A DNA stretch of 21,454 nt from Bacillota bacterium. Its GTDB lineage: Bacteria > Bacillota > Clostridia > Acetivibrionales > DSM-1351. This document shows positions 14,554 to 21,454 of the stretch, in pieces. The first letter of the stretch is position 1. Each line of letters begins with the position of its first letter. Below the pieces are notes generated by a model that made no database searches, had not been told where the DNA came from, and saw only the letters and a program-made list of their open reading frames with translations. The stretch spans positions 1 to 21,454 of the forward strand of contig JAEZOA010000027.1 of the NCBI GenBank assembly GCA_023441625.1, in the 5' to 3' direction. The translations under genes were made by a program, and so were the position numbers.

Positions 14554-15972
14554 ATGAGCGAGGAATTTGATATTTTATATCAGGAAGATTACAAGAATTC
14601 TGAGCATTTAAAAATTGACTATTTGTTATATTTTGATGATGACGAAGATAAATACATAAAAGCTGATATAGAATTATTTGGCAAATCTTTCTTATTGCAA
14701 ACTTATTGTAAGAATGGAGATGTATGGAAAGGAATTCGTAGCAATACTAAGGGGGAAGTGCTACCCATTAGGATTATTGATAGAGATGATGAGATGTTTG
14801 TTTTAGAAATTGGTAGCACTGTATTAAAAGTCTACTATGATTCATATAAACTTATCAAAAAATACTATTATGAAATTTACAATTCACATATCAAAAATAT
14901 GGAGAATACTGCAAAGAGTATTATTAGTAAAGTAGACGATATTATTGAGGATGAAGATTTACTTTTAATGATTAATAACTTTTTAGATAACATTCCTATT
15001 GATATATATTTGAATCCAGCAATAATTTCACAAGTTGAAGCTTACCTGATTTTCAATCAAGACAATTGTGGTGAGATATATTTATTGTATTCAGACGAGA
15101 TAGTTAGGTCATCGTATGCAAAAATAAAGACATATCGGTCAGGAAACAGAATACAAGAAAAAATAGAGTTAAAGAATGAGAATTTAGTTATTCCATATTT
15201 TAATAACCATTTCAACCTTCTATCCGAAATAATATTGGACAAGTATAATCTAGATGATAAATTATCACTGTATATAGTTTATATTTTAGTAAATCGAATA
15301 ATCCGTAATAGATTTGTCTCAGAATGGTCTAACGAGTATGGTGATTATTTTGAAAATATTAATGACATTAACTTAGATACAGCGATAGAGAATTATATTT
15401 CCATAGATACAATTACTCATGATAGTATTAATACGGCTGGAAAATTTGTATTCTATTTAATGGAAAATCACAAATTTACTTGTAATGACAATTATTTTTA
15501 TTGCAATGATAAGTTCGTCGATTCATATAATAAAGTAAAAGAGACTTATAGAAAGAGCTTATTTAAAAAGAGTTTACAACAAAGTAAGAAAGAAGAATCT
15601 AAACAAACTACTAGTATTTTTGATATTGACTTGATGGATGGTATAGAATTTGAACATTTTATCGCTGAATTATTTGTAAGGATGGGATATAATGCAGAAG
15701 TTACAAAACAATCTGGAGACCAAGGTATTGATGTAATTGCTGAAAAAAATAGTAAGAGGATTGGGATACAAGCAAAGTGTTATTCTAATCAGGTTGGTAA
15801 TTCAGCAATTCAAGAAGTAGTTGCGGGGATTAGGCATTATAATCTTGATAAAGCAATAGTTGTTACCAATAATTATTTTACAAATTCTGCTTCAGAACTT
15901 GCTAAATCTAATAATGTAATTCTCTGGGATAGAAATATTCTAAAAGAAAAGATTGCTGAAGTTTATACTTAA
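14554..15972 (+). CDS. Mrr-type restriction endonuclease-like protein
   Basis: A 472-aa protein. The C-terminal ~120 residues are a PD-(D/E)xK nuclease of the Mrr type: GIEFEHFIAELFVRMGY, then SGDQGIDVIAE with Asp389 and Asp393, then IGIQAKCY with Gln406 and Lys408, and later AIVVTNNYFTNSASELA. These are the metal-binding and catalytic positions of the family. The first ~345 residues are acidic and helical, without a domain I recognise, and presumably sense the target. No methyltransferase or specificity subunit is nearby, so it is either a stand-alone modification-dependent (type IV-like) enzyme or an orphan. AGAGGG precedes the ATG. Codon use is strongly AT-rich, consistent with acquired DNA. 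Confidence 0.8.
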   Translation: MSEEFDILYQEDYKNSEHLKIDYLLYFDDDEDKYIKADIELFGKSFLLQTYCKNGDVWKGIRSNTKGEVLPIRIIDRDDEMFVLEIGSTVLKVYYDSYKLIKKYYYEIYNSHIKNMENTAKSIISKVDDIIEDEDLLLMINNFLDNIPIDIYLNPAIISQVEAYLIFNQDNCGEIYLLYSDEIVRSSYAKIKTYRSGNRIQEKIELKNENLVIPYFNNHFNLLSEIILDKYNLDDKLSLYIVYILVNRIIRNRFVSEWSNEYGDYFENINDINLDTAIENYISIDTITHDSINTAGKFVFYLMENHKFTCNDNYFYCNDKFVDSYNKVKETYRKSLFKKSLQQSKKEESKQTTSIFDIDLMDGIEFEHFIAELFVRMGYNAEVTKQSGDQGIDVIAEKNSKRIGIQAKCYSNQVGNSAIQEVVAGIRHYNLDKAIVVTNNYFTNSASELAKSNNVILWDRNILKEKIAEVYT

Positions 15973-15984
15973 TAGAGGTCTTAA

Positions 15985-16113
15985 AAAGTATACTTTATAA
16001 GACTAGCATAATTTCTTAAAATTGGGGTGTCAAAAAGTACGCATATAGCATTTTGAGAAGTATCATTAAAAGTGTTGACATTATGAGACTATTTCGTTAT
16101 ACTTTAAGTATAG
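15985..16113 (+). promoter_or_regulatory. Serine recombinase promoter with AAGTATA palindromes
   Basis: TTGACA (16075-16080), a 17-nt spacer, and TATACT (16098-16103). The perfect palindrome AAAGTATACTTT (15985-15996) and TATACTTTAAGTATA (16098-16112, overlapping the -10) flank two further AAGTA half-sites near 16036 and 16058. This could be an operator set or a resolvase recombination site. Confidence 0.6.
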
Positions 16114-16135
16114 TAATTAATTGGAGGTAATGGAA

Positions 16136-16771
16136 ATGTCTAATGTATATGGTTATCACAGAACGTCAACAACAGACCAACATCTTGATAGAGGTATCAC
16201 AGCAATTAAGGATTATTGTAAAACGAATAACATTACACTTACAGAAATGTTTACAGACCAACAGACAGGAAAGAACTTTAATAGACCAGATTATCAAGCA
16301 ATGAAGAGGATTGCAAAGAACAAAGGCGATATTATTATTCTCTCTGAGCTTGATAGACTTGGAAGAAATAAAGAAGATACTTTGAAGGAACTTCAACATT
16401 ATAAGTCTTTAGGCGTAAGAGTTATGATATTAGAGATACCTACTACATTGGTTGATTATTCTAATATGGATAATTCAATGGCTACAATGATAATGGAAAC
16501 TATAAACAATATGCTTGTTGAAATGTATGCTACATTTGCTCATGCTGAGATGCAGAAACGTGAGAAACGACAAAAAGAAGGTATTCAGGCAAAGAAAGAC
16601 CGCAATGAGTGGGAAGATTATGGTAGACCTAAAGCTATTGATTACAAGGTATTTGAGAATGAATATAGCAAAGTTGTAACAGGAGAACTTAGACCTTTTG
16701 AATGTATGAAGAAACTAGGATTAACTAAGCCTACATTCTATAGATATAAAAAACAATATGAAGCTAATTGA
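16136..16771 (+). CDS. Small serine recombinase (resolvase/invertase family)
   Basis: A 211-aa site-specific recombinase. The N-terminal catalytic domain has YGYHRTSTTDQ with nucleophile Ser11 and Arg9, and LSELDRLGRN with Arg74 and Arg77. A long helix (MLVEMYATFAHAEMQKREKRQ) leads to a C-terminal helix-turn-helix (ECMKKLGLTKPTFYRYKKQ). The size is that of plasmid or transposon resolvases and invertases, not the large phage integrases. The start at 16136 is 8 nt from GGAGG; the earlier TTG and ATG sit on or against that site. A strong promoter with palindromes lies upstream and a terminator follows. Role inferred: multimer resolution or inversion within a mobile element. Confidence 0.93.
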   Translation: MSNVYGYHRTSTTDQHLDRGITAIKDYCKTNNITLTEMFTDQQTGKNFNRPDYQAMKRIAKNKGDIIILSELDRLGRNKEDTLKELQHYKSLGVRVMILEIPTTLVDYSNMDNSMATMIMETINNMLVEMYATFAHAEMQKREKRQKEGIQAKKDRNEWEDYGRPKAIDYKVFENEYSKVVTGELRPFECMKKLGLTKPTFYRYKKQYEAN

Positions 16772-16772
16772 G

Positions 16773-16798
16773 AGCAGGGATAAACGCCCTGCTTTTTT
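16773..16798 (+). terminator. Terminator of the recombinase gene
   Basis: AGCAGGG (16773-16779) pairs with CCCTGCT (16787-16793) around a 7-nt loop, followed by a T6 run. Confidence 0.9.
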
Positions 16799-16976
16799 CT
16801 TTACTCCATAATTAGTGGGGCTAGGAATACAACTAATGGACACCAATAATTACCTTATATCTCTATTGCACATCTAGTCATAGATTATGCTTAAAACAAT
16901 TTTTCGATTAAGAATTTCGGAATTTATTTTCTATAATATCATAAATGTAAAAATATGGTGTAAAAAAATGATGTTG

Positions 16977-17037
16977 ACACCCCTTCTCTACCCTCTGCAA
17001 ACACAATATAGGGGTGAGCGAAGATGGGTGTATTTTT
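16977..17037 (+). terminator. Long imperfect hairpin with T tail in the gap before the first HTH gene
   Basis: ACACCC-CTTC pairs with GAAG-AT-GGGTGT, and CCCT (16991-16994) with AGGG (17010-17013), closing a 15-nt loop; TATTTTT follows. The rest of 16800-17127 is AT-rich with no gene seen. It may terminate an upstream transcript or be part of a small RNA. Confidence 0.4.
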
Positions 17038-17062
17038 ATATTTGAAACATGTCTGAAATCCT

Positions 17063-17091
17063 TTGACAAGAAGGCTTATAAGCTTTATTAT
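17063..17091 (+). promoter_or_regulatory. Promoter with internal palindrome before the first HTH gene
   Basis: TTGACA (17063-17068), a 17-nt spacer and TATTAT (17086-17091). The spacer holds the palindrome GCTTATAAGC (17074-17083), a natural place for autorepression by the helix-turn-helix protein downstream. Confidence 0.6.
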
Positions 17092-17127
17092 ATAAACATA
17101 TAATAAATAAACAAATGGAGGAATTAA

Positions 17128-17859
17128 ATGAAACCAATACAAGTATTGTCAAAAGTTTACGGAATGAAGTATTCTGAAATTGCTAAAAAAATCCCTTGCG
17201 ATTGTTCTTATATTACATTATGGAATAATGGAACAAGAAAAATGAGTGATTTTTATATTGAAAGAATTTCTAATATATTTGAGGTAGAAAAAGAATATTT
17301 AACAAGAGAATTATCAAAGATAGATGAGTATTACATAATAAAGCATAAATTGAATAAAGATTTTAATAATAACGGAAAAGCAAAATATAACAATGTCGAG
17401 ATTTCTGAGAAGTATCAATTAGAAAAAATACTTAAGGAGATTGATTACAAAATAACTAATGAAAGGTATAAAGAACGGGTACATAAGCTTATAGAAGAAC
17501 AATCCTCTTTTTTGAATGAAAAAACTGCTGAAGTATTTGAACTTTTCATTACAATTATAGCCAGTAGGAGTACCAACTTCAATTATCTTAGCGAAGTTTT
17601 AAAAGGATTAGAATACTTTTTTTGCATTAAAAGTTCTAACACCAATTATGGAAGTTACTTGTTTAATGCTATACTCGAGATTTTAAACAAACAAGAAAGG
17701 AGTGATTTAGAAAATATATGTAATGGACTGGATAGAAGTTTTTTTGAAAATATTTTTGATTCTATTACTTTAAAGAAGAAATTTTTTAGTGAGTTAACTT
17801 CAGGCGATAATATTACTAAGGAAATCAAGGAGAGCAAACATGAACACAACAATTATTAA
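17128..17859 (+). CDS. Helix-turn-helix protein with unrecognised C-terminal domain
   Basis: A 243-aa protein. Residues 1-60 form an XRE-like helix-turn-helix (VLSKVYGMKYSEIAKKI, then YITLWNNGTRKMSDFYIERI). The rest is helical, charged and not recognised, with no membrane segment. The N-terminal ~75 residues align without gaps to the gene at 18282 (FEVEKEYLTRELSKIDEYYI against LKIDSKFIIKEILTEDDKNEI), so the two are paralogues with different C-terminal parts. GGAGG precedes the ATG. Its last codons overlap the start of a frameshifted pseudogene (17840) that has its own AAGGAG, so the two were once translationally coupled. Likely a regulator of the accessory element, possibly a phage-type or toxin-type controller. 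Confidence 0.6.
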   Translation: MKPIQVLSKVYGMKYSEIAKKIPCDCSYITLWNNGTRKMSDFYIERISNIFEVEKEYLTRELSKIDEYYIIKHKLNKDFNNNGKAKYNNVEISEKYQLEKILKEIDYKITNERYKERVHKLIEEQSSFLNEKTAEVFELFITIIASRSTNFNYLSEVLKGLEYFFCIKSSNTNYGSYLFNAILEILNKQERSDLENICNGLDRSFFENIFDSITLKKKFFSELTSGDNITKEIKESKHEHNNY

Positions 17860-18178
17860 AAAAGCAAATAGGCTCTATTTTCTACTACTCACAAACTCAA
17901 ATCATTTCATGGTGTGATAACATTCTTAAATTTTGAATGTACCATTGAAGATATGGGGCAAGATGTTTTGTATATGATAGATTTGGAGTTCGATTCTGAT
18001 GGTAGCCAAGCTCTCTACATAGTTCTTTATAGAGGTAATTGTAGAAGGGGTTAACAATCCTGAACACCATGCAAATCATCCGATGGAAACAATTTTGAAA
18101 TCCAATTTTCATGCTGCGGGTTACTTAAATTTCTATATATTATTCTATTTTAAAGAACTCAAAACATTTATTATATAA
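17840..18178 (+). pseudogene. Frameshifted remnant of a small gene
   Basis: An ATG at 17840, with AAGGAG upstream, opens a frame that stops after 25 codons. From about 17872 to 18054 a second frame reads coherent sequence (FHGVITFLNFECTIEDMGQD, then YMIDLEFDSDGSQALYIV). From about 18030 the first frame resumes with IVEGVNNPEHHANHPMETIL and runs to TAA at 18176-18178. Joined, these would make a protein of roughly 110 aa interrupted by two compensating frameshifts, one near the T run at 17877-17882 and one near 18020-18050. I do not recognise the family. Sequencing error is possible but would need two separate events. Confidence 0.5.
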
Positions 18179-18231
18179 ATGCTAAAATATATTTTATATA
18201 TATCATGTATTTAGTAGATATATATATACTG

Positions 18232-18260
18232 TTGCCATTTTATTGTAAGCATGTTACTAT
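18232..18260 (+). promoter_or_regulatory. Candidate promoter for the tail-anchored HTH gene
   Basis: TTGCCA (18232-18237), a 17-nt spacer and TACTAT (18255-18260). If used, transcription would start at about 18267, right at the Shine-Dalgarno sequence, giving an unusually short leader. Confidence 0.4.
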
Positions 18261-18281
18261 ATTTCCAAGGGGGTGAGCAAA

Positions 18282-18866
18282 ATTAATAATATAAAAACTA
18301 TATTACAATTACTTGGAGTTAAAAACAAAGAAATTGCTGATTATATTGGGGTTAGTCTACAGTCTCTAAATATTATCTTTAGGTCAGAAACTCCTAGAAA
18401 ATATAATAATGAAATATCACAATATTTAAAAATAGATTCAAAATTTATTATAAAAGAGATTTTGACCGAGGATGATAAAAATGAAATAGTAAAGCAGCAT
18501 TTTAATATTTCAGCAACAAAATTAAGAGAAGAATTGACATTGTATAAAAATGACTTGATTTTAATGCGTGATGATTTTTTAGAATGGATATTAGATTATG
18601 TTTCAATTGATTTTGATTGGTTAGATTTAGAAACAAAAGCTATTGGTGTAGAAATTCCTAAATATAGATTAGAATGGGGTGAATTGGAACTTAGTGGTAC
18701 TAAGTTTGTTATCAAATCAAACAAAGAGTATGTAAAATATTCTATTGAAGTAAGTTTGTTGGAAAAAGCGATTATTCAGCAAAAAGAAAAAGTTAGGGAG
18801 ACTATAATTATTTTAACATTAAGTACTGGTATAACATTTATTATCACATTGCCATTGCAACAATAG
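18282..18866 (+). CDS. Tail-anchored helix-turn-helix membrane protein
   Basis: About 194 aa. The N-terminal helix-turn-helix (ILQLLGVKNKEIADYIGVSL) is paralogous to the gene at 17128. The middle is acidic (DYVSIDFDWLDLETKAIGVE). A single hydrophobic segment near the C-terminus (IIILTLSTGITFIITL) should anchor it with the DNA-binding domain in the cytoplasm. The start is unusual. AAGGGGGTGA at 18267-18276 is an almost perfect Shine-Dalgarno, and the GTG at 18273 lies inside it. ATT at 18282 is at normal spacing and aligns exactly with the paralogue's first residue, so I place the start there; the conventional call would be GTG at 18273. It precedes a small acidic gene by 29 nt. Confidence 0.6.
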   Translation: MNNIKTILQLLGVKNKEIADYIGVSLQSLNIIFRSETPRKYNNEISQYLKIDSKFIIKEILTEDDKNEIVKQHFNISATKLREELTLYKNDLILMRDDFLEWILDYVSIDFDWLDLETKAIGVEIPKYRLEWGELELSGTKFVIKSNKEYVKYSIEVSLLEKAIIQQKEKVRETIIILTLSTGITFIITLPLQQ

Positions 18867-18895
18867 TGTAAATAAAAAATAGGGGGAATATTTCG

Positions 18896-19294
18896 ATGGA
18901 CAATTACGCATTTATTACAATATTTACAGAATATGAAAAAGATGATTATTTTGCAATAAAGAAGTTTTTTGATTTGAATGGAGAACGATTATCAAAGGGT
19001 AACATATATTTTGATAGCTACTCAGGAGATGAAGGAGTAAAACCTCTAAGAGTATATAGATTAGAGTTTGAAGGAGAAAACGGAACATGGGAATTATTCT
19101 GTCAATTTAATGATGGAGAACATAAAATATCAAGGATTTATAATCTTTTTGATTTTGATAATCCAGTAATTAAGGGTGAACGTATATGTTTCAAAGGTGC
19201 TATTGATACTAAAATATTAGAATATGATGAAGACATAATTTATGACTTACTTAATGTACTTGATATAGATTATGATAGTTGGCTATTTCACTAA
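18896..19294 (+). CDS. Small acidic protein of unknown function
   Basis: A 132-aa strongly acidic protein, rich in Asp, Glu and aromatic residues (for example LLNVLDIDYDSWLF at the C-terminus), with no signal or membrane segment. I do not recognise a family. GGGGG lies 9 nt before the ATG and the gene follows the tail-anchored helix-turn-helix gene closely, so the two form an operon. Acidity, small size and an operon with a membrane or regulatory partner are features of immunity and antitoxin proteins, but nothing here proves such a role. Confidence 0.6.
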   Translation: MDNYAFITIFTEYEKDDYFAIKKFFDLNGERLSKGNIYFDSYSGDEGVKPLRVYRLEFEGENGTWELFCQFNDGEHKISRIYNLFDFDNPVIKGERICFKGAIDTKILEYDEDIIYDLLNVLDIDYDSWLFH

Positions 19295-19911
19295 AACATT
19301 TATCATATATGAATTTATTAAAAAAGTTAAAGACAGTCTCAATAATGACAAAAACATTTTACGTTAAAACAGAACTAATAAGTAATAAGCCATATGAAGA
19401 TAATTAACCAATGCTGAGATATTCAGCTTAAAAACAAATAATGTAGGTTAGTTAATCGAAAGGAGTTGATGCTATTGAGGGGATTGCTTAAAATTCAATA
19501 ATGAATTGCTTGTAAATAAAGTATTGTAAGATAGTAAATTAATCAATCCATTACTTTTCAAGCAGAAAGGAGGATATTGCAGTACAAATGAATAGCACGA
19601 GATTTGTGAGGCTTAGTAATTACGCTCAAAAACAAAAACTCCTCACATATATTTCAAATATGTAAGGGAATTATATTTATTCTATTCAATTGATAATACT
19701 AATGTCACCAACATCATATTACCATTTCTGAATAGTAAAATCAATAAGTAAATCAAATTTTAATTCTATTCTAAGATATAAATTCCCTTATTATAAGCAG
19801 TGTTCACCTTTAATTCTGATGGATTAATTAGGCTTATTAGGTGAACCCAAAAATTAATATACAATAGCTAATTTAACACTTAGCAGGAACAAATTTATAC
19901 AGGAGGTTACT
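19295..19911. other. 617-bp hairpin-rich gap with SD-led mini-ORFs
   Basis: No normal gene is seen. Two strong ribosome binding sites head very short frames. GAAAGGAG leads the 10-codon MLLRGLLKIQ (19469-19501). AAAGGAGG at 19566-19573 leads a 25-codon frame from the ATG at 19589, although the spacing is long. A 32-codon frame at 19309-19407 has no site. Inverted repeats include TGTGAGG 19605-19611 with CCTCACA 19641-19647, TAAGGGAATT 19663-19672 with AATTCCCTTA 19781-19790, and GTTCACCT 19802-19809 with AGGTGAAC 19839-19846. It lies directly before the replication-type genes, so it could hold an origin or an attenuation leader. Confidence 0.5.
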
Positions 19912-20103
19912 ATGAAACCATACATTATTTTTAGCAAAAAGCTTTGTGGATTGCTTTTACTTAATGGCTGTGTATTGTTGGATATACAGGATAATATAAA
20001 GAATCCAAAATACAAGGTGTATATTTTTGATAATACACCAAGACTGAAAGAAGTTATAGAGATATATAGAAAACAAAAAGAAGTCTTAAGTAGTGCAATG
20101 TAA
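19912..20103 (+). CDS. Small DUF5659-like protein
   Basis: A 63-aa protein. The pattern, with a strand (YIIFSKKLCGLLLLNGCVLL), a charged turn, then KVYIFDNTPRLKEVIEIYRK, resembles the DUF5659 domain as I remember it from clostridial phages and plasmids. Function is unknown. A strong AGGAGG lies 5-6 nt before the ATG. It precedes the replication-initiator-like gene and probably belongs to the same module. Confidence 0.5.
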   Translation: MKPYIIFSKKLCGLLLLNGCVLLDIQDNIKNPKYKVYIFDNTPRLKEVIEIYRKQKEVLSSAM

Positions 20104-20231
20104 TTAAATATTATAGATACACTTTCACATTTTTTATATTCTTAACATACTTCAAATATTGATATATTCATTATTACAGGGATTATTTACTTTTCCCACA
20201 ACTATTACTTATACAATGGAGGTAAAACATA

Positions 20232-21170
20232 TTGAACAACAAAAAACAGTTTAATGTTGATACACTAGAAACATACACAAAAAATACATTGATTGACCTA
20301 TCGCTATTTAAGAGAGACAAGGACTTTCATAAATTTTTAAAAGCCAATGATGTTATTTATAATCTCTATGATTATAATTGCCTGAAGCTTTTTATAAATC
20401 CAAAGCAAATATTACATAAGGATATTCTGTTTGATACAGATTATTATCTGTTTGAGAAAGTCTTAAATGACAAATTATTATTCAATTTAGTTATCGATGA
20501 CCTTATTCTCAATAGAATAGATTTCTGTAGGAATTTTGAGGTGATTGAGCCATTTAGAACTATTCTATTTGAATCTATACTTCCCAAGACATCTGGAGCA
20601 AGATATAAAAAATGTGGAAAGTACAAAAGAACAATGTATTTCAACCAAAAACAGCTTACTAATATAATCTATGATAAAGGTCTAGAGCAGGAAGAACGCT
20701 TTCAAATAGAAGAATATAAGGACACTATTAGACTTGAAACAAGGTTAAATAGATTCTATTTACAGAAACACAAAGAAGAATATCCAAGAACAATTAATGC
20801 CTATTGGGACAGTATATTTGCTGACTATATTATTTATAAGAGATATAAAGATATACTCTATATCGGGGATTATTATACCGCTTATGATGTTAGAAAAATT
20901 CTGAAAAATGCTGAATTTAAACAAGGTATGATTGACAAAATAATTAATTTTCAAAATTGTATTTCCAAATATGGTATTGATGAAACTAAGAGACGTTACG
21001 GTAATAAATTTTATAGTTATAAAAATCGCTTAGAACAACTTGAAATAAATCCAATATTACTTCCCAAAAACAATATATGGAATGTAAAATCAATGCCTGG
21101 ATTTTTGACAAGTAAAGGATTTAGACAAGAGTTATTAAGCAATAAAAACATTTTAAAACAAATTATATAA
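20232..21170 (+). CDS. Probable phage/plasmid-type replication initiation protein
   Basis: A 312-aa basic protein that starts at TTG, with GGAGG 9 nt upstream. Motifs in order: LNRIDFCRNFEV at about 97-108, TMYFNQKQLTNIIYDKGLEQ in the middle, and DTIRLETRLNRFYLQKH after it. The series R(I)D..x.NF, then (I)YDK..E, then (L)R.E.RL is what I recall from the gene II/X (Phage_CRI) and related replication initiators of filamentous phages and rolling-circle plasmids. No clear HUH His pair or nicking Tyr can be assigned by eye, so function is a family-level inference. It is cotranscribed with a small gene 18 nt downstream. It suggests that the accessory region includes a replicative mobile element. 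Confidence 0.5.
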   Translation: MNNKKQFNVDTLETYTKNTLIDLSLFKRDKDFHKFLKANDVIYNLYDYNCLKLFINPKQILHKDILFDTDYYLFEKVLNDKLLFNLVIDDLILNRIDFCRNFEVIEPFRTILFESILPKTSGARYKKCGKYKRTMYFNQKQLTNIIYDKGLEQEERFQIEEYKDTIRLETRLNRFYLQKHKEEYPRTINAYWDSIFADYIIYKRYKDILYIGDYYTAYDVRKILKNAEFKQGMIDKIINFQNCISKYGIDETKRRYGNKFYSYKNRLEQLEINPILLPKNNIWNVKSMPGFLTSKGFRQELLSNKNILKQII

Positions 21171-21188
21171 GCTAAGGAGATAAATATT

Positions 21189-21398
21189 ATGAGTAAAACA
21201 AACAACTTAAACAAACATGAAAATACCCCAGTACTTCCATCTACATATGAAGAAGCAATTCAGTATATTTCTGATATACGAGAGAGATGGAAAGTCAATC
21301 AAAGACATTGCGACCCAACATACCCAGAGTTACAGTTCAGATGTAGTTTATTGATAATTTCCAGAGCATCAGTTTCTAATATTCAAAATATCTTCTAA
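21189..21398 (+). CDS. Small protein of unknown function downstream of the initiator gene
   Basis: A complete 69-aa frame with AAGGAG before the ATG, 18 nt after the replication-type gene. It has a polar N-terminus, then EEAIQYISDIRERWKVNQRH and a Cys-containing C-terminal third. There is no family I recognise. It is probably an accessory gene of the same operon. Confidence 0.55.
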   Translation: MSKTNNLNKHENTPVLPSTYEEAIQYISDIRERWKVNQRHCDPTYPELQFRCSLLIISRASVSNIQNIF

Positions 21399-21454
21399 AT
21401 AAGGTAGTAAAATTAAATATAATTTGAGTATAAAAAAACAAGTTAAAAGCCAGT

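Noticed and set aside
19309..19407. 32-codon frame as a gene
   Set aside because: It has no ribosome binding site, is short, and matches no family I recognise.

Overview
The window looks like a low-GC, endospore-lineage Clostridia chromosome, plausibly a Ruminiclostridium-like member of the Oscillospiraceae. This rests on AT-rich DNA, strong GGAGG-type ribosome binding sites, several sigma-A promoters with consensus or near-consensus boxes, a SigH very close to Bacillus Spo0H, and the clostridial order cysE-cysS ... mrnC-rlmB-sigH. The genus is inference; no rRNA or other marker is present to fix it.

Positions 1-1600 hold methionine genes. The left edge looks like the end of an insertion sequence that has replaced all but the last ~21 codons of a metY-like gene. 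A terminator follows, then a promoter whose transcript would begin with an array of six perfect hairpins, and then metA. MetA has Glu111, the acetyl-CoA-type residue. A ~109-bp inverted-repeat element sits just after metA. Positions 1620-5700 carry a cysteine-rich DUF6062-like protein (minus), an Ogg-type 8-oxoguanine glycosylase, a DUF3343 protein, a ~205-nt rod-shaped RNA that I think is 6S RNA, and a marR/DUF6544 operon (minus) with an autoregulatory-looking double operator.

Positions 5980-13800 are the housekeeping core: cysE and cysS (cysteine synthesis and charging), a nitrilase-family amidohydrolase, a HAD hydrolase, exoA-type exonuclease III, a cluster of DnaA boxes in the gap before mrnC, mrnC (23S rRNA maturation), rlmB with an unusual repetitive basic N-terminal arm, sigH, and tRNA-Gly(CCC) plus tRNA-Thr(GGT) followed by a terminator.

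From about 13.9 kb to the right edge the DNA becomes more AT-rich and accessory in character. It contains a small coiled-coil protein, a solitary Mrr-type restriction endonuclease with an unrecognised N-terminal two thirds, and a small serine recombinase whose promoter region has AAGTATA-type palindromes. Next come two proteins sharing an N-terminal helix-turn-helix module (one tail-anchored, apparently with an AUU start), a frameshifted pseudogene between them, and a small acidic protein. The right end has a 617-bp hairpin-rich gap with SD-led mini-ORFs, a DUF5659-like small protein, a probable phage/plasmid-type replication initiator and a last small ORF. This is most likely part of an integrated mobile element or defence-type island next to the tRNA genes. 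No tyrosine integrase or att duplication is visible, so its limits are unknown.
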